Below are positions 26,838-37,100 of a stretch of DNA of 64,000 nucleotides, one piece after another. The stretch's first letter is position 1. The number at the start of each line of letters is the position of its first letter. The stretch is from Endomicrobiaceae bacterium (GTDB taxonomy: Bacteria > Elusimicrobiota > Endomicrobiia > Endomicrobiales > Endomicrobiaceae): contig JAQTSO010000005.1 in the NCBI GenBank assembly GCA_028711215.1, positions 1 through 64,000 on the forward strand, given 5' to 3'. The notes beneath the pieces are model-generated. The model was not told the origin of the DNA, searched no databases, and worked only from the letters and a program-made list of their open reading frames with translations. Made by a program: the position numbers and the translations under genes.

Positions 26838-28415
26838 ATGTATAAAATTTTGATGACTTATGACAGCCAAGAAGGGTTAGACAAATTATTAAAACATCCT
26901 GAGTTTAAAGTTGAAGTTTTCAATAAACCGACTCCTGAAAAATTCAAAGAACTTATAAAAAATTATGACGGTCTTTTGATTCGTTCGGAAGTTAAAGTTA
27001 CTCCTGATATTATTGAAGCAGCTGATAAATTAAAATTTATAGGCAGAGCAGGAACCGGAGTGGACAACGTTGATAAAAATTCTGCAACGCAAAAAGGTAT
27101 TGTTGTTACAAATGTGCCCGGCGGGAATACAATTTCTGCTGCCGAACATGCAATAGGGCTTATGCTTTCTCTTGCAAGAAATATTCCTGAAGCCCACAAA
27201 TCCCTTAAAGCAAAAAAATGGGACAGAAAGAATTTTATGGGAAGTGAAATGCAGGGAAAGACTTTAGGTCTTATCGGTCTTGGAAGAATAGGAACGGAAG
27301 TTGCAAAAAGGATGATAGCTTTCGGAATGAATGTCATTGCTTATGATCCTTTTGCCAACGTTGAAATTGCGTCAAGTTACGGTATAGAAATAAAAACATT
27401 GGATGAAGTTTATTCCAACGCAGATTATATTTCTTTACATTCTCCTTTAAATGATTCTACAAAGGGCATGATCAATGCAGAGTCAATAAAAAAAATGAAA
27501 AAAGGTGTTTGTATTGTTAATTGCGCAAGAGGCCCGATTATAAATGAAAAAGATTTATCGGATGCAATAAAGGCGGGTCACGTTAAAGGTGCAGCTCTCG
27601 ACGTATTTGCAAAAGAACCGCCTGAAGATTGGACTATTATTGAAACCGATAATGTTATAGTAACACCTCATTTAGCCGCTTCAACTGAAGAAGCCCAAAT
27701 TAAAATTGCCGAAGAAATGAGCGAAGTTATTATAGATTATTTCACAAAAGGATTAATAAGAAATGCAGTTAATGTTCCGACCGTGGATTGGGAAACTTAT
27801 AAAAAATTAGTCCCATATATAGATTTATCCGACAAAATAGGAGCTTTCCAGGGGCAAACAATTGACGGTGGAATATCCGAAATAGAAATTACTTATCAGG
27901 GCAATATTTCAACTTTAAATACAAGTTCTCTTACTGTTGCATATTTAAAAGGTATTTTAAGTCAGATACTTGATTTAAAAGTTAATTTTGTTAATGCAAC
28001 TTCAGTAGCAAAAGAAAGAGGCATTAAAATAAAAGAAGCTTTAATAAGAGACTGTTCCGAATATTCAGGTTTAATAGTTGCAAAGGTAAAGACCTCAAAG
28101 GGGGAATATTCAATATCAGGGACACTGTTTGATAAAAGCCAGAGAATAATTGAAATTAACGGACTTTCAGTTGATGTTATACCTTCAGGTAATAAAATAT
28201 TTATAACAAATACCGATAAACCCGGTGTAATAGGAAATTTAGGTACTGTCATCGGTACTGCTAATGTTAATATTGCCGGAATGACAGTAGGAAGAAAACA
28301 AATCGGCAAAGAAGCAATAACAATAGTTGAGGTAGACAGTTCCATATCCAACGATTTAATTGCTAAAATCTCAAAAATTGAAGGTGTAACAAAAGTAAAA
28401 AATGTTTCTCTTTAA
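26838..28415 (+). CDS. serA: D-3-phosphoglycerate dehydrogenase
   Basis: 525 residues, the long form with four parts. The substrate-binding domain contains LLIRSEVKVTPDII and RAGTGVDNVD. The NAD domain has GLIGLGRIGTEVAKR and VNCARGPIINEKDL, with the catalytic His in VIVTPHLAASTEEA. An intervening ASB domain follows, and a C-terminal ACT domain (from about 452, NTDKPGVIGNLGTV) is likely used for serine feedback. It makes phosphohydroxypyruvate, the first step of serine synthesis, and pairs with the aminotransferase 15 bases upstream. Confidence 0.95.
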   Translation: MYKILMTYDSQEGLDKLLKHPEFKVEVFNKPTPEKFKELIKNYDGLLIRSEVKVTPDIIEAADKLKFIGRAGTGVDNVDKNSATQKGIVVTNVPGGNTISAAEHAIGLMLSLARNIPEAHKSLKAKKWDRKNFMGSEMQGKTLGLIGLGRIGTEVAKRMIAFGMNVIAYDPFANVEIASSYGIEIKTLDEVYSNADYISLHSPLNDSTKGMINAESIKKMKKGVCIVNCARGPIINEKDLSDAIKAGHVKGAALDVFAKEPPEDWTIIETDNVIVTPHLAASTEEAQIKIAEEMSEVIIDYFTKGLIRNAVNVPTVDWETYKKLVPYIDLSDKIGAFQGQTIDGGISEIEITYQGNISTLNTSSLTVAYLKGILSQILDLKVNFVNATSVAKERGIKIKEALIRDCSEYSGLIVAKVKTSKGEYSISGTLFDKSQRIIEINGLSVDVIPSGNKIFITNTDKPGVIGNLGTVIGTANVNIAGMTVGRKQIGKEAITIVEVDSSISNDLIAKISKIEGVTKVKNVSL

Positions 28416-28429
28416 ATTTTTATAATTTT

Positions 28430-28464
28430 AAAAAGTCGGTGAATATACTTCACCGGCTTTTTTT
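28430..28464 (+). terminator. Rho-independent terminator after serA
   Basis: A 14-bp stem (28430-28443 with 28449-28462, one T-G pair) around a TATAC loop. The G/C core is CGGTGAA/TTCACCG, and the 3' arm runs into seven T's (28458-28464). Confidence 0.9.
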
Positions 28465-28481
28465 ATGTATAATAATCTTGT

Positions 28482-30020
28482 ATGTTTAACAAATTATTTG
28501 AAAAAAATTTCAACACTAAAGTTTTTTTAGTATTGGCAATTGTTATTTTTGCATTATACGGTAAAAGTATTTTTTTTAATTTTGTTTACTTTGACGACGA
28601 TATTCTGATTTTAGAAAAGCAAAATTATTTAACGATATCCAACATAAAAAATATATTAACAGATCCTGTTTTTGCCAGAGAAAATGACAAATACTACAGA
28701 CCTGTATTAAATTTGTCTTTTTTATTAGATAAACTAATTTACAATATTAATCCTCATGGTTATCATTTTACAAATATTTTAATTCATCTGTTTGCCGTAT
28801 TTTCAATATTTATATTATTTTCTTATAAATATGATAAAAATATATCTATCTTATTTTCAATTATCTTTGCCGTACATCCGACCATTGTAAAAGCAGTAGC
28901 CTGGATACCGGGCAGAAATGACAGTTTACTGGCTTTATTTTGTGTTTTATCATTTTATTTCTTTGTTAAATACTGCGAAACGTATAAAAAATCAAATTTA
29001 ATTTTTCATATTTTATTTTTTACATTGTCTCTGTTTACAAAAGAAACGGCAACAATAAGTATTTTGATTTATGGATTATATATAATCATTAATAATTATC
29101 CGATTAAGCGTTATTTAAATATAATGGTAACCTGGATTGGCATACTAATCATTTTTTTTCTTATAAGATATTTTGTTTTCAGTTATCAAATTATAGATGC
29201 ATCAAATTCTATATTATTTAAAACAACATTAACAAACCTTCCGGTATTAATAAAATATATACAATTAGTCATTTTTCCAATAAACATATCAATTCTTGCT
29301 GCTAAAATTGACATAAACTATTTTACTTTTTTTTATACTATTGTTTTATTTTTTATGCTATTTTTCTTATCAAAAAATAAAATCAGCCTAAAGCTTATTG
29401 TTTTTTATATTATTTGGTTTCTGCTCTATATAATACCGTCATGTTTAGTGCCGAATAATAATTATGATGTGCACAGAATATATTTACCGATGGTCGGCAT
29501 CTTTTTATTATTATTGGAAACATTAAAAGAATTTTACGTAAAAAAATCAAAAATAGTAAATATTTTTTTGGTGATAGTCTCTTTAATGTTTTTTTTAATA
29601 TCTTTTAATCAAACATATAAATTCAAAGACAAAAAAATATTTTGGGTAAGTGCATTAGTTGATAATTCCGAGTCTGCAATCGCAAATGCAAATGTTGCCG
29701 GACTGTTGTCAGATGCACACAGATATGAAGATGCTGAAAAAAAATATTTAAAAGCTATTTTGCTAGAACCTTGGGAATCAAAACACTATGTAAATTTATC
29801 TGTTTTATATATTCATATGAACAATATTGAGAAATCTGAAAAATATTTATTAGACGCATTGAATTTAAATAAATATAATGAAATGATATATTATAATTTA
29901 GCACAAATATACAATTATCAGGGTAAAAAAGAACTTGCTCTGGAAATGAAGAATATATATTTAGAAGTTTTTAAAACACAAAACAGATATGATAAGCCTT
30001 TGGAGATTAAAATAAAATGA
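28482..30020 (+). CDS. GT-C-like membrane protein with C-terminal TPR repeats (TMTC-like)
   Basis: 512 residues. About ten hydrophobic helices, with FDDD (37-40) and YYRPVLNLSF (71-80) in the first outer loop, then NPHGYHFTNILIHL. These are hallmarks of TMTC/PMT-like glycosyltransferases with TPR tails. The soluble C-terminus (about 390-500) holds two or three TPR units (ANANVAGLLSDAHRYEDAEK; YNLAQIYNYQGKKELALEMK). It is probably an O-glycosyltransferase or a glycan-assembly protein. It overlaps pgpA by ATGA and follows the serA terminator closely. Confidence 0.72.
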   Translation: MFNKLFEKNFNTKVFLVLAIVIFALYGKSIFFNFVYFDDDILILEKQNYLTISNIKNILTDPVFARENDKYYRPVLNLSFLLDKLIYNINPHGYHFTNILIHLFAVFSIFILFSYKYDKNISILFSIIFAVHPTIVKAVAWIPGRNDSLLALFCVLSFYFFVKYCETYKKSNLIFHILFFTLSLFTKETATISILIYGLYIIINNYPIKRYLNIMVTWIGILIIFFLIRYFVFSYQIIDASNSILFKTTLTNLPVLIKYIQLVIFPINISILAAKIDINYFTFFYTIVLFFMLFFLSKNKISLKLIVFYIIWFLLYIIPSCLVPNNNYDVHRIYLPMVGIFLLLLETLKEFYVKKSKIVNIFLVIVSLMFFLISFNQTYKFKDKKIFWVSALVDNSESAIANANVAGLLSDAHRYEDAEKKYLKAILLEPWESKHYVNLSVLYIHMNNIEKSEKYLLDALNLNKYNEMIYYNLAQIYNYQGKKELALEMKNIYLEVFKTQNRYDKPLEIKIK

Positions 30021-30535
30021 AAAAACAATTATCTTTTGCCATTGCAACTCTTTTCGGAACAGGCTATTGTCCCGTTGCTCCCGGAACAGCAGGTTCTTTA
30101 GTAAGTTTGCCGATAATTTTTTTAACCTGTTATTATTTTGGTTTACCGGGTTTGTTTTCACTTATAATTTTTTCTTTCATTATGGGATTTGTATCAACAA
30201 GAGAAGTTTTAAAATATACAAAACATGACCCTTCTTTTATAGTTATAGATGAATTGATAGGACAATCCATAACTTTTATTTCTGTAGCAAATATATTGAA
30301 ACATGATTTGTCTATTTGGTGGGTTTATTTGGCAGCTTTTGTATTTTTCAGATTATTTGATGTTTGGAAACCTTTTCCTATAAGGCACATAGACAAAAAG
30401 GTTACAAATGCCTTTGGAGTAATACTGGATGATATAGTTGCCGGTTTATTTGCAACTTCTCTATTGCACATAATTGTATATATCTATGTGATTAGATTCA
30501 AAGAATTAAACGAACTGATGAAGTTGGGGCAATAG
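30017..30535 (+). CDS. pgpA: Phosphatidylglycerophosphatase A
   Basis: 172 residues, inner-membrane phosphatase that converts phosphatidylglycerol phosphate to phosphatidylglycerol. Family motifs are all present: FGTGYCPVAPGTAGSLV, DPSFIVIDELIGQ, FRLFDVWKPFPI and GVILDDIVAG. Four hydrophobic segments. It shares the phospholipid pathway with cdsA in this window. Its start overlaps the stop of the TPR protein. Confidence 0.93.
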   Translation: MKKQLSFAIATLFGTGYCPVAPGTAGSLVSLPIIFLTCYYFGLPGLFSLIIFSFIMGFVSTREVLKYTKHDPSFIVIDELIGQSITFISVANILKHDLSIWWVYLAAFVFFRLFDVWKPFPIRHIDKKVTNAFGVILDDIVAGLFATSLLHIIVYIYVIRFKELNELMKLGQ

Positions 30536-30559
30536 TTGATAATATGATATCAACCATAT

Positions 30560-30885
30560 CCGCATTCTAACCATCTTTTTTACAGATACTCATTTAACTG
30601 TCAATCATAAGAATTTAATAAAACTGTTTTTGATAAAGTTTTGGATTATAATCCCGAATACTTTATTTGTCCAAGCAGCGGCATTATGGTATTAGAATAT
30701 ATAATTCTATATGAACGATTGCTGAATTTGAAAAAATTATCGTTGGGCTTACTTTTTTTGAAGAATTGAAAGGACAGGCATGGAATAAAAAAAATAAATA
30801 TTATTTTTCATATATTGAAAACTGAAAAGATTTTAATTTTTTAGAAGTTAAGCCGTTCAAATACGATTGAATAAAAAAACAGTAA
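30560..30885 (+). pseudogene. Decayed gene remnant in the pgpA-RND intergenic region
   Basis: The 406 bases between pgpA and the RND operon hold no intact gene, but protein-like pieces appear in shifting frames: TIFFTDTHLTVNHKNLIK, then FDKVLDYNPEYFICPSSGI, then AEFEKIIVGLTFFEELKG and NKKNKYYFSYIEN to TAA 30883. The last piece is interrupted by TGA at 30712, 30823 and 30868, each where Trp would fit. Two apparent frameshifts plus these stops indicate a dead gene. I do not recognise the parent family. No terminator for either flanking operon is evident. Confidence 0.45.
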
Positions 30886-30941
30886 AAATTATTATAAAAC
30901 TTAAAAAATGGTAATTTATTCAAAACACAATCGCAAATATA

Positions 30942-33900
30942 TTATTTATTAATGAATTCACTATCCACATTATTTCTCATTCCCTTAGCATATAAATAAA
31001 TATACGGAACGAATAAAAGCGCAAGTGCCAAAGCAAATGATAAGCCGCCGCAGACTGCTATTGCCATAGACTGATTTGTTGTTGCTCCTTGCCCTAAACC
31101 AAGAGAAAGGGGTAAAAGTCCTACGACTGTTGTTAATGTTGTCATTGTTATAGGTCTTATATGGTCTACGGTAATTCTTACTACCATTTGTTTAAGAGAT
31201 ATAATATCTCTATATTTTTCAGGATCTTTGCTATAGAAAAGATTATATCTGTCAATCAACAAAATTGATATATTCACAACGTTTCCTATCAACATTATTA
31301 TCCCTAACATTGAAATAGAGTTTATGGATTGTCCCGTTATAAAAAGAGTACAAATCGCTCCGATAACTCCAAGAGGAACAGCTGTCATAACAAGAATCGG
31401 TTGCAATAACGATTCAAATTGTGATGCCAAAATCATAAATATGATTATAATACCTAAAATCATGGCAAATGAAGTCTGTGATAATGATTCTTTCATTGCC
31501 AACATTTCTCCTGTTATTACAGAAGTAACACTGGTGTTATTATAAGAATCATCTAATATTTCCTGTAATTGCCCAACAGCTTTTGTAAAATTACCGTTTA
31601 CATTTGCCGTTATAAGATAAGTTCTTTCCCTTTCAATTCTTTTAATTGCAGGCAATGTTTTAACAAAAGTTGCCTGGGCTATTTGTTTTAATTGTATAGT
31701 CATTCCCCATGATGAATATGCCGTCATTTCCATAACCTTATCAAGCGTATCTCTGTCTTCCGGTTTCATTCTGACTCTGATATCCATTTCATCATCGGCC
31801 AGCTTTAATTTTGTTGCAACAAAGCCTTTAATACCGGCTAATGTCATTGCAGCAATATCTTGCGTTGAAAGCCCGAAAAGAGATGCTCTTTCTCTGTCAA
31901 TTGTCAGCCTGAGTTCCGGAACTTCATCTGACGGATCAACTTTAATACCATAAAATTCCGGCATAGAATCCATAACTTTTCTTAGTTTTGTGGAATATTC
32001 TTTTAATTTTGTTAAATCTTTTCCTTTAATTTCAACTGTTACTCCGGATCCGCCACCGACACCGGATCCAAAAAGACCCTGTTGAGTTACAAATTCAGCA
32101 TCTAAATTTTTAATATTCATTTTTTTAATTTCATCACTCAGCTCTGTTACAATACGATCTGTTGAAAGACCTTTTTGAGTGAGGTTTGTTATTATTCTTG
32201 CCTGATATCCCCCAAGAGTCTCAATCGAAGCAGAACCGACCTGGTCACCTGTTGACCCGATACTTGTTGCAATATCTGTAACTTCGTCGTATCGGGATAT
32301 TGCCTTTTCTATTCTTTTAACAACATCATTTGTTATTTCAAGAGGAGTGTCGGGATGTAATGATACATTTAACACAAATCTTCTTTCATCCGTTTTGGGC
32401 ATAAACTCTTTTGGTATAAAATACATTGCAATAAACCCGATTAAAGCATATATAAAAATGTATAAAAAAATCTTACCCGCTTTAAAATCCAAAGTAGCTT
32501 TCAATATAGGAGTAAAATATTTATTGATTGTATTCATACCGGCTGTTACGGATTGTCCTTCAAGATTTGCCTGAAGTGCAAGCCTTGGAACAAGAAACAT
32601 CGCGGCAAAAATAGATGCTATCATTGAAAATGTAATAGTAAAAGCAAGTTGTGAAAACAACTGTCCGATCATACCTGCAACAAATATAAAAGGAATAAAA
32701 ATTGCAACCGTTGTAAATGTTGAGCTTACGATAGGTGATAATAAACTTGATGAAGCCTCATATATACTTTCTTTTTTGGGGATATCAGTTCCTTTATTTC
32801 TATGAATCGCCATCAAAATATTTTCAAGAATCATGTTTGAGTTATCAACAACCATACCGATACCGATTGCAAGTCCGCCCAGAGACATTGAGTTAATTGA
32901 AATATTATTAAAATACATCAAACTTAAAGTAACACACAGCGTTATCGGGATTGCAATATTTATTATCGTAGAACCTACAAAACTTCTCATGAAAAAATAT
33001 AAAAGTATGAATGACAGTAATGTACCCTGAATAGCAGATTGATAAATATTATTTAAAGATTGTTTTATAAATATTGACTGATCGTATGTTGTAATAATTT
33101 CAACGTTTTCAGGAACTTTATCGGCAATTGATTTTAATTTATCATGAACAAGTTTAGACATATTTATTAAATTTGCTCCTGATTGCGGGAAAATACCTAT
33201 AGATATATTTTCTCTTGAATTGTATCTGGAATATCCTTTTCTGTCTTTAAGAGTTTCTTTAACATCTGCAACGTCTCTCATATAAACGATTTTTTCGCCG
33301 GTTTCATCTCTGGTCGTTCTGTCTTTTCTGTAATTTATGTTACGTTCCTGCTGTGCCTGTTTTCCAAAAGAAAGTGCCTCTATATCGGCTAAATTTTTAA
33401 ATTCTCCGACTGTTTTTACTATATATTCATGTTTTTCTTCCTTGATGGTTCCGGCCGGATAAGTTATATTTGCGGTTTGCAGTGAATTAATTACATCCGT
33501 TATAGATACTTGGTTGGCAAGTAAGCGTCCCTTATCAATTTCAACAAGAACTTCTTTTTGTTCTCCGCCTCTGATTTCAACTTTTGCAACACCTTCAAGC
33601 CTTTCAAGTTCATCTTTTACATTTTTTTTAATAAAAGTTCTAAGCTCAGCCATTTTAAGCGGAGAAGATTCATCGGTTTTATAATTTGCCGATAATATTA
33701 TTGCTTCAACCTGCATCGGGTTATATTTTAAAACAATAGGATCTAAAGCATCTTTTGGCAAAGACTCTTTAATTAAATCTATTTTTTCTCTTACATCCAT
33801 TGAGGCAAAATCCATATTTGTACCCCAAATAAATTCACAGGAAACTATGGAAACTCCTTCTTTTGAAATCGATGAAACTCTTTTAATTCTTTTTACCGTA

Positions 33901-34115
33901 CCTGCAGTTTCTTCAATTAATTTACTTACCAATTTTTCCGATTCTTCAGGTCCTGCACCCTCGTATTTAGTTACAATTGTTATCTGCGGATATTCCATGG
34001 CAGGAAATAATTCCTGCGGTATTCTTGACCAGGAAATAAGCCCCATTAAAATTATTCCAAGAAATATCATCACGGTTGTAACAGGTCTGTCTACGGGAAG
34101 TCTTAATAAACTCAT
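30942..34115 (-). CDS. RND efflux transporter, HAE1 type (second pump of the operon)
   Basis: 1057 residues, a proton-driven trimeric inner-membrane pump. Two repeated halves, each with a large periplasmic domain. The N-terminus MSLLRLPVDRPVTTVMIFLG is followed by SRIPQELFPAMEYP; TM4 carries the proton-relay Asp in GMVVDNSNMILENIL (Asn replaces the second Asp of AcrB, common in HAE1 types). The second half has IMLIGNVVNISILLID. It is the last gene of tolC-MFP-RND-RND and overlaps the preceding pump by 4 bases. Its substrate is unknown. Confidence 0.92.
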   Translation of the reverse strand: MSLLRLPVDRPVTTVMIFLGIILMGLISWSRIPQELFPAMEYPQITIVTKYEGAGPEESEKLVSKLIEETAGTVKRIKRVSSISKEGVSIVSCEFIWGTNMDFASMDVREKIDLIKESLPKDALDPIVLKYNPMQVEAIILSANYKTDESSPLKMAELRTFIKKNVKDELERLEGVAKVEIRGGEQKEVLVEIDKGRLLANQVSITDVINSLQTANITYPAGTIKEEKHEYIVKTVGEFKNLADIEALSFGKQAQQERNINYRKDRTTRDETGEKIVYMRDVADVKETLKDRKGYSRYNSRENISIGIFPQSGANLINMSKLVHDKLKSIADKVPENVEIITTYDQSIFIKQSLNNIYQSAIQGTLLSFILLYFFMRSFVGSTIINIAIPITLCVTLSLMYFNNISINSMSLGGLAIGIGMVVDNSNMILENILMAIHRNKGTDIPKKESIYEASSSLLSPIVSSTFTTVAIFIPFIFVAGMIGQLFSQLAFTITFSMIASIFAAMFLVPRLALQANLEGQSVTAGMNTINKYFTPILKATLDFKAGKIFLYIFIYALIGFIAMYFIPKEFMPKTDERRFVLNVSLHPDTPLEITNDVVKRIEKAISRYDEVTDIATSIGSTGDQVGSASIETLGGYQARIITNLTQKGLSTDRIVTELSDEIKKMNIKNLDAEFVTQQGLFGSGVGGGSGVTVEIKGKDLTKLKEYSTKLRKVMDSMPEFYGIKVDPSDEVPELRLTIDRERASLFGLSTQDIAAMTLAGIKGFVATKLKLADDEMDIRVRMKPEDRDTLDKVMEMTAYSSWGMTIQLKQIAQATFVKTLPAIKRIERERTYLITANVNGNFTKAVGQLQEILDDSYNNTSVTSVITGEMLAMKESLSQTSFAMILGIIIIFMILASQFESLLQPILVMTAVPLGVIGAICTLFITGQSINSISMLGIIMLIGNVVNISILLIDRYNLFYSKDPEKYRDIISLKQMVVRITVDHIRPITMTTLTTVVGLLPLSLGLGQGATTNQSMAIAVCGGLSFALALALLFVPYIYLYAKGMRNNVDSEFINK

Positions 34116-37100
34116 ATAATTTCTCTCAATATAGGATTTGTTTCTTTTTTCCTATGTTTATTATAAATTTTTTGTAATATTTTTAGTAGTGCCGTTAATC
34201 CCAAAGTTTTAAAGAAAGAATTAATACTTTCTTTAGGTCTTTCAAGCACATAATATGCCGTCGGAATAATTATCATTGTCAAAATAGTTCCTGTTATTGT
34301 TCCGAATAGAACCGTTAATCCCAGTGAACGCCACATACTGGCAGATTCATCTCTGCTTAAAACCATCGGTAACAATCCGAGAGTTTTCATTAAAAATGTA
34401 ATAAGTTCCGGTCTTAATCTTTCTTTGCACGATTCAAAAATAACCCTTAATAAGTTTTTTCTGCCTATACGTCTCTGATTTATTTTATCAACGATAATAA
34501 TAGAACTGTATACTATTGAGCCGAACAAAATCATCATACCAATCCATACTCCAAGACTGATCGGTTTCTTAAATATCCATAATGCAAAAGCTACACCTAT
34601 AATACTCAAGGGTAACGAGAACATAATTAAAGTAGGTTGTATATATGATTCAAAAATAGAAGCCAATACAAAAAATATCAATATAACGGTAAGTGAAACT
34701 GCAAGTAAAAACTGACCTCTGTTTTTAACGGTCTTTTCATAATCGCCTGATATATTAAATGAATAATCTCTGGGAAAAGCAACACCCTTCAGTGTAGCAT
34801 TTATCTTTTCTGCCGCCGTAGTCAGTCCTATCTTAGCTCTGTTGGCGCTTATTTGGATAAATCTTTTTTTATTCTTGTGCCAAATTTCCTGATTAGTTTT
34901 AATTCTTTCTAAATTTGCAACCTGACCTATATATACAACATCCTTCCTTGGATTAATTATGCCCAAAAACGGAAGATCATCAACTCTTTGTATACTGCCG
35001 GGAGTTAGTCTGCAAATAGTTTCTATTTGCTTACCTTCTGTTCTGTATTGTGTTGCTATTAAACCTCTTATCTGACAGTGTAAAGTATTACTAAAATAAT
35101 AAGTTGTTAAACCAAATATGGCCAATCTGTTGTAATCCACATTTATCAAAATTTCAGGTTCATCTTCTCTCATTCTTATTTTTACATCTGTTAACCCCTT
35201 AACTTGTTGCAATCTGCCCGAAGATGAAAAAGCAAGTTGTTTTAAAGTGCTGTAGTCCTGTCCATAAAAATCAACGAAAATTTCCTTTGAGGTACTGCTT
35301 TGTGAATCTTGATAATATACAAAAGCAGGAGAAAACTCACCAAATCTTTTTCTGAATTCTTCTTTAAAAGCTTCTGCATCTTTGTATACCGTGACTTCAA
35401 CAAAGGTATGTAACTTTTCAATTTTAGATGACACTCTTTTTACCTGATCACTGTAAGTTAAAAGAGCTGCCTCCATTTTTTTTACAACCTCATTTGATAT
35501 TTCTATTCTGGTAGCCGGCGGAAATTGAATACCTATACGAAAAGTGTTAACGTCACCCGGATCCATAAATTCAGAATCTCTTGTCATTAAAACATGAACC
35601 GCAAAAATAAAAGCAGCCAAGGTGACAATCCATACCCATGTTTTTTTTCTAAAGGAAAATTTAAGAATACGTCCGTAATAATGACGAACTTTTATATACC
35701 ATTTTTGAAAGTCAAGTTCGAATTTATTTTGCCATTTGTATATTTGGGGGGGGATAAACAACATTGTGCCAATCAAAGAAGCAACCAGTGCAAATGTAAT
35801 AACTAATGCAAACGGAACATACATTTGTCTGATTTCGGGTTCTAAAAAAACTAACGGCAAAAATACAACTATTGTTGTTACGGTTGATGCAAATATCGGC
35901 TGCCATAATTCCTTAGTCGCATTAACAATTAAATCAAGCTTATTGATAAATGTTTTTCTATGATAATGAAATGATATATTTTCTATAACAACAATGGAAT
36001 TGTCCATAACATTTGCCATTCCCATGGCAAGTCCGCTTAAAGTCATAATGTTAAAAGTCTGGTTTGTAAAATGCATTAATAATATTGACATGAAAAGACT
36101 TAAAGGCATTGTAGTTGCAACAATAAAAATACTTCTGATATTTTTCATAAATAAAAACAATATACTTGCCAGTAATATTCCGCCTACAAGCAATGCCTCA
36201 ACTAAGGAAGAAATTGCTTTAGTTATGTATTCGGAATCGTTCTTTACGGTTGTAATTACAATATCCTTATCTATGTCTTTTTTGAGATTTTCGATTACCC
36301 GCATTACTTCATTGGCAATTTTTATGGTATTACCGGTAGATTCTTTCTGTATATAAACTGAAACAACCGATTGCAGATTAAGTCTTGAGAATGAAGTCGG
36401 CTCATAGAATGAATCTCTGACGGTAGCAATATCCCCGATTCTGACAATAGATCCGGACGGCGTTATTGCAATGGCGGTATTTTCAATTTCGTCAATACTG
36501 TTATATTCTCCCGTGGCTCTGATTACAAAATTCTGATTATCTTTATTGATTTCACCTGCCGATATTGACAAATTTGCCAAATTAATTTTTTGAACAACTT
36601 CAAGTATGGATAATTTATAGCCTAGAAGTTTTGCATTATCCATTTCTATAAGTAATTTTCGCTCTCTTCCGCCGCCAAATTCAACATTGGCAACCCCGGA
36701 AACTCTTAGTATTTTTTCTTTTATTTGTTCTTCCGCAATAATTCTTAATTCTTCCGTAGTCTTTTCATTTGAACTCAACGATAAAATAACAATAGGAGAA
36801 TCGGATTGTTCAAACTTGGCTATGATCGGCTTTTCCGTTTCCTTTGGAAGTAAATGTCTGACCATTGCAATTTTTTCTCTTATATCTATAACAACAAAAT
36901 CCGTATCAATATTATGATGAAACATCATCATAATATTTGATTCAGACTCTTTTGATGAGGAAATCATTTCCTTCAAACCGTTTAATTCTGAAAATACTTC
37001 TTCCAATGGTCTTGTTACGTATTTTTCAACTTCACTTGATGCAACTCCGCCTCTAAGCCTTGTAACGACACTAACAAGGCCCGACTGGGCACTGGGATAT

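Noticed and set aside
30712-30870. Possible use of TGA as tryptophan by the organism
   Set aside because: Many genes in the window end in TGA, several at ATGA overlaps with the next start (clpX, lon, deoB, ispG), and their products have normal family lengths. TGA is therefore a stop; the in-frame TGAs are confined to a frameshifted remnant.
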